This document shows, in pieces, positions 43,345-52,248 of a stretch of 64,000 bases of DNA (positions are counted from its first letter, which is position 1; the number at the start of each line of letters is the position of its first letter). The DNA comes from Pontiellaceae bacterium B1224 (GTDB lineage Bacteria; Verrucomicrobiota; Kiritimatiellia; Kiritimatiellales; Pontiellaceae): contig JAROBA010000008.1 of assembly GCA_029432815.1 (NCBI GenBank), forward strand, positions 62,001 through 126,000, read 5' to 3'. The notes beneath the pieces were generated by a model. The model did no database searches. It was not told the origin of the DNA and saw only the letters and a list, made by a program, of their open reading frames with translations. Both the position numbers and the translations under genes were made by a program.

Positions 43345-44898
43345 ATGAAACGGGATTATTTCAGATACATTGTGTTGCTGGTGTCCGTGCTCTTCACTGC
43401 GGTGACGCGGTCGGATACGCTGGTTGGCAACATGACGGAGCTAAACACCGCGATCGACGCGGCGCAGCCGGGCGATACGATTCTGATGCAAAACGGGGTG
43501 TGGAACAGTGTTGTTATTGATTTCGATGCCGACGGATTGCTCGGACAACCCATCACGCTCCGAGCGGAAGTCGATGGGCAGGTTTCGTTGGAAGGGGCAT
43601 CCAAGCTGCAGATTGCGGGCGATTACCTCGTGGTGCGAGGATTGGTTTTCACGAACGGGGCAGCTTCCAGCGGCAGTGTGATTGAATTTCGTGGAGGCAG
43701 CTCGGACCTGTCCAACAACTCCCGGTTGACCGAGTGCGTCATGATCGGTTTTAATCCGGTCGATCCGACGGTGAACTATAAATGGGTCTCGATCTATGGT
43801 GTCAGTAATCGGGTGGACCATTGCCATTTTTCGGGCATGAATCATATTGGCGTAACGTTGACCGTTTGGCCTACATCAGGTGGCCCACCGGGCTATGCAC
43901 GGATTGACGGGAACTATTTCGGCGACCGGGCACCGGGAACGGGCAACGGGTTTGAAACCATCCGGATCGGTACGAGCGGGGTATCGGATCAGGAAGCGGG
44001 TGCCGTGGTGGAAAGTAACTGTTTTTACCGGTGCAATGGGGAGATCGAAATTATTTCCAACAAGACCATCGGCAACGAATACCGTCGCAACTCATTCGTC
44101 GAGTGCGCGGGTCAGCTTACGCTGCGGCATGGCGGAAGCTGCCGGGTTGAAGGAAACTTTTTCTTCGGTAACAACGTTTCGGGAAGCAGTGGCGTGCGGG
44201 TCATCGGACCCAATCATGTGATTGTGAATAACTATTTTGCTGATCTGGAAGGGACCGGCACGCGGGCTGCGATTGCTATCATGAACGGCGTACCCGATTC
44301 TCCGTTGAACCGCTATCTCCAGGCGACCAATGACGTGATTGCCTTCAATACCTTCGTGAATTGCGAGGAGACGTTTGCCATTGGAACCGAATCCTCCGGG
44401 GGCGACACCACGCTACCGCCTGCGGATTGTGTGATTGCAAACAACGTTGTGCTCAGCAACAGGGGGCCGCTGATTGACGAGATTAACGAGCCGGTCAATA
44501 TGCTGTATGAAGGCAATATCATGTTTGGGGCCGCGACAGGTCTGCCGCCCACACCGGGGATTATTGTGGTCGATCCTTTGCTCTCGCTGGCTTCGGATGG
44601 ATTATGGCGACCTGGAACGAACAGTCCGGTGCTTAACGCCGCCTTGGGAAGTTATCCGGACGTGTTGATTGATATGGATAGGCAGTCACGAGAAACGGGA
44701 AGCAAGGATGTCGGTGCCGATGAGATTGATGAGTCCGCTCCGCTGTTTTCGCCTTTGGGCCCCGAAGACGTCGGCCCGCGCTGGATGCGTTCGAGCACGC
44801 TGCTGATTAATGGATTCGACGTGGGGAATGATGGCGCGACCGTCACCGACCGCGTTGTCAGCACCAGCTCCACTTTCCACCGCGTCGTCTGCCCATAA
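43345..44898 (+). CDS. Polysaccharide lyase family 6 (chondroitinase B/alginate lyase type)
   Basis: A 517-residue secreted protein with signal peptide 1-23 and a parallel beta-helix. The catalytic pair is visible as K240 (IISNKT) and R261 (TLRHGG), 21 residues apart, the same spacing as K250 and R271 of chondroitinase B. NRVDHCHFSGMNHIGVTLTVWP and NYFGDRAPGTGNGFETIRIG are family blocks. PL6 enzymes cleave alginate or dermatan sulfate by beta-elimination. The last 35 residues (after GPRWM) fit no module and may be a frayed tail. No clear ribosome site precedes the ATG. A terminator follows at 45068. Confidence 0.87.
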   Translation: MKRDYFRYIVLLVSVLFTAVTRSDTLVGNMTELNTAIDAAQPGDTILMQNGVWNSVVIDFDADGLLGQPITLRAEVDGQVSLEGASKLQIAGDYLVVRGLVFTNGAASSGSVIEFRGGSSDLSNNSRLTECVMIGFNPVDPTVNYKWVSIYGVSNRVDHCHFSGMNHIGVTLTVWPTSGGPPGYARIDGNYFGDRAPGTGNGFETIRIGTSGVSDQEAGAVVESNCFYRCNGEIEIISNKTIGNEYRRNSFVECAGQLTLRHGGSCRVEGNFFFGNNVSGSSGVRVIGPNHVIVNNYFADLEGTGTRAAIAIMNGVPDSPLNRYLQATNDVIAFNTFVNCEETFAIGTESSGGDTTLPPADCVIANNVVLSNRGPLIDEINEPVNMLYEGNIMFGAATGLPPTPGIIVVDPLLSLASDGLWRPGTNSPVLNAALGSYPDVLIDMDRQSRETGSKDVGADEIDESAPLFSPLGPEDVGPRWMRSSTLLINGFDVGNDGATVTDRVVSTSSTFHRVVCP

Positions 44899-45067
44899 AC
44901 AGAATCGCGATGCTTCGGTTTGGCGGATACTTCTTCCGATGGATATCACCAACCCGACAGGAAACCGCTGCCGAGACGGGAAATTCCTATATGACCGATG
45001 CTGAATCCGTCAAGGTGGTTGAAATCATGAAGGGCAGTTTCGAAGAGATTCGATACAGGATATGGGG

Positions 45068-45107
45068 CGGGATTGCAGTGCGATAGCGCCGTAATCCCGT
45101 TTTTTTG
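45068..45107 (+). terminator. Terminator after the PL6 gene region
   Basis: CGGGATT (45068-45074) pairs with AATCCCG (45093-45099), with an inner GC-rich loop, followed by TTTTTTTT. It separates the lyase transcript from trkA. The 170 bases between the lyase stop and this hairpin hold no convincing gene. Confidence 0.82.
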
Positions 45108-45197
45108 TAAAACCTTTGCGAGATTGTTATTCCGATTTAGAGTTGATAAATTCCCGTACTTTGAGCATACACGACGACTTTTCCAGTGGGGATCTCT

Positions 45198-46541
45198 ATG
45201 AGAATCGTAATTATCGGAGCAGGAAATGCGGGGCGGCAGTTGGCGATGCGCCTGTGCGAAGAACGGCACGCTGTGGTGATGGTGGATCAAAGTCCGCAGG
45301 CTTTGGCGCAGGCTGAAGCCGGCCTGGATATTCTAACCGTTTGCGGGCAGGGTTCGAACCCTTGTGTGCTTACGGAAGCCCGGGTGGAAAAAGCCGATCT
45401 GCTCATTGCTGTAACTGATTGCGATGAGGTGAATATTCTCTCCTGCCTGTTGGCAAATGCTGCGGGAGTGAAGGGCAAAATTGCCCGGGTCACCAATCCG
45501 GACTTTCTTGGTGATGCCGGTACGTTTGATCTGAAAAAGATGGGCATTGATCTGGTGATTAACCAGAAGCATGAGTGCGCTCGCGAAGTGTTTAATATGC
45601 TGCAGATGCCCGGTGCCCTTGAAGCGTTCGATCTGTTTGCCGGCAAGGTGATGGTGGCCGGTTTTTCCGTGAATGCGATGAGTCCGCTGCTGGACCGGAC
45701 ACCCGCGGAGTGCGATCGGCTGGATCTGATTCAAAGTGTGCGGGTGATTGCGATTCGTCGCGATAATCAACTGGTGGTGCCGCACGGGAATACCGTATTC
45801 AAGCAGAACGACCTCGTTTATCTGGTGGGCAAGCGGGATGATATTACAATTTTCTTCAACTGGGTTCACCCGGACATTGAACCGTTTGATAAAGTGATTA
45901 TTGCCGGCGGCGGTGATCTGGGGCTGATGCTCGCTCAGTTTATTGAGAACGAAGTGGATACCGTCTTGCTGGAGCAGGATGAGGAACGTGCTCGTTTCTG
46001 CTCATCGGAACTCAATAAAGCCCTCATTCTTCGCGCGGATGCGCTCACCGAGAGTGCGCTGGAGGAATCCGGCCTGCATGAAAAAACAGCTTTTGTGGCG
46101 CTGACCGGGGATGATGAAGGCAATATTATGAACTGCCTGATGGCGCAGAAAAAGGGTGCGGCATTCACGGCCACGCAAATAACCCGCACCGACTTTATTC
46201 CGGTGGTGGAATCGCTTTATCTCGTTAACAGGGTGGTGAGCCCGTATATCTCGACCACCAATGCCATTCTCCATTGGCTGCGATCGAAAAAAGTTCGTGC
46301 TGCCTCGCTGCTGCATAACCTTCCCGGCGAGTTATTGGATGTTGTCATTACCCCGAACCACAAAATCGAAGGGAAGCGAATTAAAGACATTAAAATCCCA
46401 TCGACGGCCATTATTGCCGTGGTCATGCGTGAGGGCGAAGTGGTTACGGCAACCGGCGATCTTCAGTTGCTGGCCGAAGACCAGGTGCTGGTTTTCTGTC
46501 ATCCGGATGCGGTTAAAAAGATTCAGTCCATCTTCCTTTAA
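45198..46541 (+). CDS. trkA: Trk system potassium transporter regulatory subunit TrkA
   Basis: A 447-residue TrkA with two RCK halves. Each has a Rossmann domain: MRIVIIGAGNAGRQLAMRL with acidic VVMVDQSPQ (residues 1-130), and KVIIAGGGDLGLMLAQFI with VLLEQDEERA (about 230-360). Each is followed by a TrkA_C domain (GFSVNAMSPLLDRT..., VVITPNHKIEGKRIKDIKIP). NAD(H)/ATP binding gates the TrkH channel. ATG 45198 follows GGGGATCTCT. It is paired with trkH 91 bp downstream. Confidence 0.92.
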   Translation: MRIVIIGAGNAGRQLAMRLCEERHAVVMVDQSPQALAQAEAGLDILTVCGQGSNPCVLTEARVEKADLLIAVTDCDEVNILSCLLANAAGVKGKIARVTNPDFLGDAGTFDLKKMGIDLVINQKHECAREVFNMLQMPGALEAFDLFAGKVMVAGFSVNAMSPLLDRTPAECDRLDLIQSVRVIAIRRDNQLVVPHGNTVFKQNDLVYLVGKRDDITIFFNWVHPDIEPFDKVIIAGGGDLGLMLAQFIENEVDTVLLEQDEERARFCSSELNKALILRADALTESALEESGLHEKTAFVALTGDDEGNIMNCLMAQKKGAAFTATQITRTDFIPVVESLYLVNRVVSPYISTTNAILHWLRSKKVRAASLLHNLPGELLDVVITPNHKIEGKRIKDIKIPSTAIIAVVMREGEVVTATGDLQLLAEDQVLVFCHPDAVKKIQSIFL

Positions 46542-46600
46542 TTGGTTAGCCACGCATACAGGTTTAGAGGGATTTATTTATGATGCAGAATGAACATCGG

Positions 46601-46635
46601 AATCACGAATCACGAATCACGGGTCACGCCTCATG
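46601..46635. repeat. Heptanucleotide array running into the trkH start codon, locus C
   Basis: Three perfect AATCACG units (46601-46621) are followed by GGTCACG and CCTCATG; the ATG of the last unit is the trkH start. No Shine-Dalgarno sequence is visible, so the array occupies the ribosome-binding region. Confidence 0.85.
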
Positions 46636-48084
46636 AACAAACGCGCGGTATTTCATCTGGTTTCTTACATGACGCTGGTGATCGGTGTTGCGATGATTTT
46701 CTGTGCCGGGATCTCCTTCCTATACCATGAGCCGCTTTCGGATCAGTTGAGTCTGATCTATTCCGGGGTCATTGCCATCAGTTTTGCTGCTGTGGTGGGG
46801 CTTAGCACGCGTGGTGATATTAATCTGTCGCGACGGGATGGGTTTGGCATCGTTACCTTCGGCTGGATTTTTGCGACGCTCTTCGGTTCATTACCCTATC
46901 TGTTTTCCGGGGTGATTGATCATCCGGTTTCCGCGATGTTTGAAACGATGTCGGGATTCACCACCACCGGGGCTTCGGTGTTGAGTAATCTGGAAGAGAT
47001 TCCGCGCGGTATTCACTTCTGGCGTGCGTTAACCCACTGGTTCGGCGGCATGGGGGTACTTGTGCTGTGCGTGGCGATTCTGCCTTTTCTCGGGGTGGGC
47101 GGCATGCAGATTTACCGTGCGGAAATGCCCGGTCCTTCGAAGGATCGGCTCACACCCCGCATTGCCACCACCGCCAAACTTTTGTGGGGAGTCTATGCGC
47201 TGTTGACGCTGGTGGAAGCCGTTCTTCTTAAATTTGCCGGCGGCATGGATTGGTTCGATGCGTTCTGCCACGCCTTCGGAACCATGGCGACCGGGGGGTT
47301 CTCGACGCGTTCAGCGAGTGTCGGGGCTTATGACAGTGCGATGATTGACGGCATTATCACCCTTTTTATGTTCCTCGCCGGCGTGAATTTTTCGCTGCAC
47401 TATTACGCACTGACCGGTAAGCCGCAGCGCTATTTCAAGGATCCGGAATTTCGGTTCTATGCCATCTTTCTGCTCTGCACCACGCTTTTCTTTACCTTCG
47501 ATATCTGGATCAACGACTGGGGAACCTTCACGCGTTGTTTTCGCGATTCAGCCTTTACAGCTACGTCGATCATGACCACCACCGGTTTCGGAACGGCCAA
47601 CTTCAACGAATGGCCGAATGCATCGCGATTGCTGTTGGTGATGATGATGTTTATCGGTGGTTGTGCCGGTTCAACCGCCGGTGGCATGAAAGTGGTGCGC
47701 GTTTTCATCATGTTTAAAAAAATGCTGCGGGAATTAAAACAATTCATGCGCCCGTCCGCTGTCATTCAGATGAAGCTCGGCGGCAAGCCGGTGGAACAGG
47801 AAATTGTTTCCCATATATCGGCGTTCTTTGCCATTTTCGTCTTCATCTTTGCCATCGGCTCTTTTGTGATGACGTTTTTTACACCGGATCTCGTGACGGC
47901 TTCCACCAGTGTGATTGCCACTCTGGGCAATATTGGTCCCGGTCTGAATGCGGTTGGAATCACCCAGAACTTCGCCGGAATTCCTCCGCTGGGGCAGGCC
48001 TTTCTTACCTTCTTAATGTTGCTCGGTCGACTTGAGCTCTACACGGTGCTTATTCTCTTCCTACCCAGCTTCTGGAAAAAGTAA
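46633..48084 (+). CDS. trkH: Trk system potassium uptake protein TrkH
   Basis: A 483-residue K+ channel subunit with four M1-P-M2 repeats. The four selectivity-filter segments are visible: TTTGAS (about residue 117), TMATGGFST (about 219), TTTGFGT (about 317) and TLGNIGPG (about 435). Seen also: the TrkH loop GGCAGSTAGGMKVVR. It forms the uptake system with TrkA just upstream. The start codon lies inside a heptamer repeat array without a visible ribosome site; translation may be coupled to trkA or depend on the array. Confidence 0.93.
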   Translation: MNKRAVFHLVSYMTLVIGVAMIFCAGISFLYHEPLSDQLSLIYSGVIAISFAAVVGLSTRGDINLSRRDGFGIVTFGWIFATLFGSLPYLFSGVIDHPVSAMFETMSGFTTTGASVLSNLEEIPRGIHFWRALTHWFGGMGVLVLCVAILPFLGVGGMQIYRAEMPGPSKDRLTPRIATTAKLLWGVYALLTLVEAVLLKFAGGMDWFDAFCHAFGTMATGGFSTRSASVGAYDSAMIDGIITLFMFLAGVNFSLHYYALTGKPQRYFKDPEFRFYAIFLLCTTLFFTFDIWINDWGTFTRCFRDSAFTATSIMTTTGFGTANFNEWPNASRLLLVMMMFIGGCAGSTAGGMKVVRVFIMFKKMLRELKQFMRPSAVIQMKLGGKPVEQEIVSHISAFFAIFVFIFAIGSFVMTFFTPDLVTASTSVIATLGNIGPGLNAVGITQNFAGIPPLGQAFLTFLMLLGRLELYTVLILFLPSFWKK

Positions 48085-48093
48085 CACTGGATT

Positions 48094-48108
48094 TTCCAAG
48101 GATTGGAA
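48094..48108. repeat. Dispersed palindrome, exact copy (centre GGA)
   Basis: TTCCAA-GGA-TTGGAA, intergenic, 10 bases after the trkH stop, between convergent genes. Confidence 0.95.
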
Positions 48109-48190
48109 ACACGTTCCCAACAGCATTTTAGGGTGAATGGAACCGATCAGGAGAATTTTGCAGAGGGGCTTGCGGAAACCACACGTCGCA

Positions 48191-48505
48191 TTATCGAGGT
48201 TTCACGAATTCACGGCCCAGTCCGCAGGTCGCAAAGTGGGTGCAGCGTCGGGCGCAGTATTCTTTTCGCCATTTCGGCGCGCACCCGTAGTAGCCGTTAT
48301 GCAGAAAATCGTCTTCTGCTTCTTCCCATTCGACGTTTCGACCGAGGCGTTCGCTCATATACCACTTGTTCTCATCGACCGCCATTCGATATTGGTCGAC
48401 CTGCCAGTTGGTCAATTTGTTGAACGCTTTACAGCCTGATTGATTCGAATCCGGTGGATCCTCTTCCGGAGCTAGGCAAATTGTTTCGCTGGTCTTATTT
48501 TTCAT
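48191..48505 (-). CDS. Small cysteine-rich protein of unknown function
   Basis: A 104-residue protein that I do not recognise. The C-terminal half has the pattern GYYGCAPKWRKEYCARRC followed by THFATCGLGREF, four cysteines suited to bind zinc or an Fe-S cluster, preceded by an acidic helix EWEEAEDDFLHNG. The start has TTAGGA 4 bases upstream, and amino-acid composition is protein-like, which is why I count it as real. It converges on trkH. Confidence 0.65.
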   Translation of the reverse strand: MKNKTSETICLAPEEDPPDSNQSGCKAFNKLTNWQVDQYRMAVDENKWYMSERLGRNVEWEEAEDDFLHNGYYGCAPKWRKEYCARRCTHFATCGLGREFVKPR

Positions 48506-48970
48506 CGTCCTAACGACTCCCTAATGCTGTGTTGAACCTAGAGTGACTTAACCGGAATCGCAATACCAAATTGTGAATATGATTAATAAATATGAATTTC
48601 GGGAATCTCCTGATAAATTAGAGAAACCTGATTGTCAGGGCGGGGTTGGCCAATCTGATGCAAATCAGCGTTATACCTTCACGATTTCCCGACGCATGTT
48701 TCAGAGCGCAAACAGGAGATTCATCCTGCCTGAACGGGATGGAAGCCAAATACCATCTCTCTTCATGCTGCTCAATCTGGTAAATCAAATAGAAATTTCT
48801 TTGTTGCATGTAATATAATCAGAGATCAAACGAACCTTGGGTTCACCATTAGCTGATTTATGCCGTGGAATATGCTTACTTTGGCCTTTTGCCTTTACTA
48901 TTGGTGTGTGAATCGGTCGAATCGCTCTGCCAATGGAAGGATCTTCCAAAGAGAGGAAAGGGAAATAGAG
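48506..48970. other. Non-coding gap upstream of ovoA
   Basis: About 465 bases with stops in all frames except short 60-80-codon frames lacking ribosome sites. It contains a 13-base palindrome GAACC-TTG-GGTTC at 48832-48844 and AT-rich sequence around 48800-48825 that could be the ovoA promoter region. I see no RNA gene. Confidence 0.5.
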
Positions 48971-51073
48971 ATGTATTACAGCACAAAGAACATCGATCTT
49001 CGTATCGGTTCTGCTCAGGAGAAAAGGCGGGAAATAAAAACGTACTTTACTGCCACATGGGAAATCTATGAGCGTTTGTTTGAGACCCTGGCTTCGGATG
49101 AGGTTTTTTATCAGCGGCCTCAGCCGTTGCGGCACCCGCTTATATTTTACTTTGGTCACACCGCCACCTTTTACATCAATAAGCTGATACTCTCGAAGCA
49201 GCTCTCGGAGCGCGTCAATGCCCGTTTTGAATCGCTCTTCGCTATTGGCGTGGATGAAATGAGCTGGGACGATTTGAATGATGCGCATTATGACTGGCCG
49301 GCGGTTGAGGCGGTGCGTGAATATCGGAATCAGGTTCGTGCGGTCATAAATCAGTTAATTGATGAAATTGAATTTACCCTCCCGATACCGTGGGAAAGTC
49401 CGATGTGGCCCATCATGATGGGTATCGAACATGAGCGGATTCATCTGGAAACCAGCTCAGTGCTCATTCGTCAGTTGGAATTGAGTCAGGTCCGGAGCAG
49501 TTCGCTTTTTCCAGCCTGTACGCAATACGGATCCGCACCGGCCAATGAGCTGTTGCCTGTGCAGGGCGGAACGGTGAAACTGGGGAAACCTGTAGATCAT
49601 CCGCTCTATGGTTGGGATAATGAATACGGAGCCGCTGCGTTTGAAGTGCCAAGCTTTACGGCCTCGCGTTATCTGGTTTCCAACGGTGAATTTCTGAAAT
49701 TTATCGAAGACGGCGGCTATCGGGATGATGGTTGGTGGGACGATGAAGGGCTCGCCTGGAGGAACTACCACAAGGCTGATAAACCTGAATTCTGGCGCGG
49801 TGAACCCAACGGGTATCGTTTGCGCCTGATGACCGAAGAAATTCCGCTACCAATGAATTGGCCGGCAGAGGTTTGCTATCTTGAGGCCAAAGCATTCTGC
49901 AACTGGAAGAGCGAAAAAACAGGGCAGCAGGTGCGGATGCCGGACGAGGCGGAATACCGCCGCATGCTGGAGGTTGCCGGGCTGGACCGCGAACACTGCG
50001 ATAAACCGATTGCTGCCAACTGGAATCTGGAACAGGGAGCCTCCTCGGTTCCGGTGGATACCTTCGCGCACGGCGATTTTTATGATTTGGTCGGTAACAT
50101 CTGGCAGTGGAACGAAACGCCGATCTATGGCTTTGATGGATTCAACGTCCATCCGCTCTATGATGATTTCTCCGTACCCACCTTTGATAATCGCCATAAC
50201 CTGATCAAGGGCGGGTCGTGGATTTCAACGGGCAATGAAATCCAGCTGCACAGCCGCTATGCCTTCCGCCGCCATTTCTATCAGCATGCCGGATTCCGGT
50301 ATGTGGTCTCCGATAAACCCGTTAAAAAGGAGTTCGACGTGTACGAAACCGATGACTTGGTCTCCCAGTATTGTGAATTCCACTATGGTGATGAAAACTT
50401 CAATACGCCGAATTTTCCTAAAGCGATTGCACGGCTAGCTCTTCGGGCGGTTGGTGAAGGTGAAAAGGGGAAAGCGCTCGATATCGGCTGTTCGGTGGGG
50501 CGTTCGGCCTTCGAAATTGCCGCAGTTTTCGAGCAGGTGGATGCGCTCGATTTTTCCGCCCGCTTTGTGCAGGTTGGGGTGCAGTTGCAGGAAAAAGGCC
50601 GCATTTTATATGAGCGACCGGAAGAAGGGGACCTGGTCACCTTTCAGGAACGGACGCTCGAGGACCTCGGGCTGACCGGCGACTATTCCAACATTCGTTT
50701 TATGCAGCAGGATGCCATGAACATGAAACCGGAATACACCGGCTATGATCTGGTGATTGCCGCCAATCTGATTGATCGGCTCAGCAACCCGGCGCGCTTT
50801 TTGAGGGATATTCCCTCCCGGATAAATTCCGGTGGAATCCTGCTGATCGCCTCACCCTATACCTGGCTGGAAGAATTCACGCCGAAGGAAAACTGGCTGG
50901 GCGGGTTTAAGCGCGATGGCGAACCGGTCACCACGCTCGATGGTTTGCATGCTCAGCTCGATTCCGCCTTCGAGCTGCAGGGCGAGTCGGTTCAAGTTCC
51001 TTTTGTAATTCGCGAGACCAAACACAAACATCAACACACTCTTTCGGAAGTGACGGTATGGAAGAAAAAATAG
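48971..51073 (+). CDS. ovoA: Bifunctional 5-histidylcysteine sulfoxide synthase / 4-mercaptohistidine N1-methyltransferase OvoA
   Basis: A 700-residue protein with the full OvoA plan. DinB-like domain (1-170) carries the three iron-ligand histidines expected for the family: H63 (YFGHTATFY) and H154/H158 (GIEHERIHLETSS). FGE/sulfatase-modifying domain (about 195-450) has NIWQWNETP and GGSWIST. The SAM methyltransferase (about 480-700) has LDIGCSVGRS as motif I. OvoA oxidatively joins histidine and cysteine using O2 and Fe(II), and its C-terminus N-methylates 5-thiohistidine to ovothiol. The ATG at 48971 precedes the DinB domain directly. The gene overlaps ovoB by 16 bp. Confidence 0.92.
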   Translation: MYYSTKNIDLRIGSAQEKRREIKTYFTATWEIYERLFETLASDEVFYQRPQPLRHPLIFYFGHTATFYINKLILSKQLSERVNARFESLFAIGVDEMSWDDLNDAHYDWPAVEAVREYRNQVRAVINQLIDEIEFTLPIPWESPMWPIMMGIEHERIHLETSSVLIRQLELSQVRSSSLFPACTQYGSAPANELLPVQGGTVKLGKPVDHPLYGWDNEYGAAAFEVPSFTASRYLVSNGEFLKFIEDGGYRDDGWWDDEGLAWRNYHKADKPEFWRGEPNGYRLRLMTEEIPLPMNWPAEVCYLEAKAFCNWKSEKTGQQVRMPDEAEYRRMLEVAGLDREHCDKPIAANWNLEQGASSVPVDTFAHGDFYDLVGNIWQWNETPIYGFDGFNVHPLYDDFSVPTFDNRHNLIKGGSWISTGNEIQLHSRYAFRRHFYQHAGFRYVVSDKPVKKEFDVYETDDLVSQYCEFHYGDENFNTPNFPKAIARLALRAVGEGEKGKALDIGCSVGRSAFEIAAVFEQVDALDFSARFVQVGVQLQEKGRILYERPEEGDLVTFQERTLEDLGLTGDYSNIRFMQQDAMNMKPEYTGYDLVIAANLIDRLSNPARFLRDIPSRINSGGILLIASPYTWLEEFTPKENWLGGFKRDGEPVTTLDGLHAQLDSAFELQGESVQVPFVIRETKHKHQHTLSEVTVWKKK

Positions 51074-52248
51074 TTTACGATTTCGACACACCGGTCTCGC
51101 GGGCCGGAACCTATGCGGAGAAGTATGAAGCGCGGCAGCGGTTTTTCGGCAAAGCCGATGTGGAGCCGTTCTGGGTGGCGGATATGGATTTGCCGACGCC
51201 GGAATTTCTTGTGCGCAAAATGCAGGAACGCCTGAGTCATCCAATGTTTGGATACACCGAACAATATGATGCAATTTATGAATCGATCAAGTGGTGGATG
51301 TCGCATGAACATGGAGCCGATGTTGAATCGGCATGGATTGCGCTGTCCCCCTCGGTGGTCACCAGTATTTCTCTGGCCATCCAGGCCTTCACCGAGCCCG
51401 GAGAATCGGTGGCGTTGCTTTCCCCGGTGTATGGCCCGTTTTTCGGATGCACCAAACAGAACCGCCGAAAGGTGGCCGACTGTCCGCTAAAGGTGACGGA
51501 TGAAAAATTTGAGATCGATTTCCTGGCGTTGGAACAGCAATTGGCCCGCCCCGAAGTGAAGCTGATGCTGATGTGTAACCCGCAGAATCCCGGCGGGCGG
51601 GCATGGAGTTTCCAATGTCTGGAACTTGTGGTGAAAATGTGTGCTGAACACGGGGTGATATTATTCAGCGATGAAATTCACAGCGACATCGTGTATGCAC
51701 CGAATAAACACCAGTCGGTTCTGAATATTCCAGAGGCGGATGGGATTGCGCTTGTTGCACATTCGATTGGAAAAACTTTCAATACCAGTGGGCTTCAGGC
51801 CTCTTTCGCCATCATTAAAAATCCGCGCCTGCGCTCGCAGTTTACGATTGCCCAGGAGCATGTGCATGCAATGGATATTAATCTGCTCGGAAAAGTGGCA
51901 TTAACGAATGCACTATCACCTGAAGGTGCTGAATACAAAAGGCAGTTGGTGGCTTATCTCCACGAAAACACCCAACTTGTTTGCGAACGGCTCAGACAGA
52001 TTGACGGACTCCGGGTGATGCAGCCCGAGGCCACCTTTCTAGTCTGGAGCGATTTCCGGGTGTTCGGCGATTGGCAGACCGTTTTCAAGAAACTGATTCA
52101 CGATGCCAACGTGGCTCTGTCCGGCGGTACCTTTTTCGGCCCGGCCGGCGAGGGTTGGTTTCGGATCAACTGCGCGCACCCGCGTTCGCTGCTGCTTTCG
52201 GCGGTGGATCGAATCGTTGCCGAATTCAGGGTTGAGCGGGGGGCTTAA
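51058..52248 (+). CDS. ovoB: PLP-dependent 5-histidylcysteine sulfoxide lyase (OvoB-type C-S lyase)
   Basis: A 396-residue PatB/MalY-type fold I aminotransferase-like C-S lyase. Seen: FWVADMDLPTPEFL, N174 in CNPQNPGG, D205 in LFSDEIHSD, PLP lysine K239 in SIGKTFNTSGLQ, and the C-terminal GWFRINCAHPR arginine. Physical overlap with ovoA points to cleavage of the histidylcysteine sulfoxide to 5-thiohistidine, the OvoB step. By sequence alone it could be cystathionine beta-lyase; the operon decides. It converges with a 23-bp overlap on the YiiX-like gene. Confidence 0.85.
   Translation: MEEKIVYDFDTPVSRAGTYAEKYEARQRFFGKADVEPFWVADMDLPTPEFLVRKMQERLSHPMFGYTEQYDAIYESIKWWMSHEHGADVESAWIALSPSVVTSISLAIQAFTEPGESVALLSPVYGPFFGCTKQNRRKVADCPLKVTDEKFEIDFLALEQQLARPEVKLMLMCNPQNPGGRAWSFQCLELVVKMCAEHGVILFSDEIHSDIVYAPNKHQSVLNIPEADGIALVAHSIGKTFNTSGLQASFAIIKNPRLRSQFTIAQEHVHAMDINLLGKVALTNALSPEGAEYKRQLVAYLHENTQLVCERLRQIDGLRVMQPEATFLVWSDFRVFGDWQTVFKKLIHDANVALSGGTFFGPAGEGWFRINCAHPRSLLLSAVDRIVAEFRVERGA

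Noticed and set aside
44790-45030. Frameshifted C-terminus of the PL6 gene
   Set aside because: Alternative frames after 44810 give short stretches with no match to the C-terminal modules of neighbouring exported proteins, so a frameshift cannot be supported.
45351-45361. GGTTCGAACCC, resembling a tRNA T-loop
   Set aside because: It lies inside trkA coding sequence and the flanks cannot fold into acceptor, D and anticodon arms.
48573-48818. Small genes in the gap upstream of ovoA (81 codons plus strand, 63 codons minus strand)
   Set aside because: No ribosome site, no domain and mutual overlap; composition does not distinguish them from chance frames.
51520-51534. TTCCTGGCGTTGGAA in ovoB as another dispersed palindrome
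   Set aside because: Two mismatches in the same arm break the symmetry; it may be chance in a Leu/Glu-coding stretch, so I did not count it.
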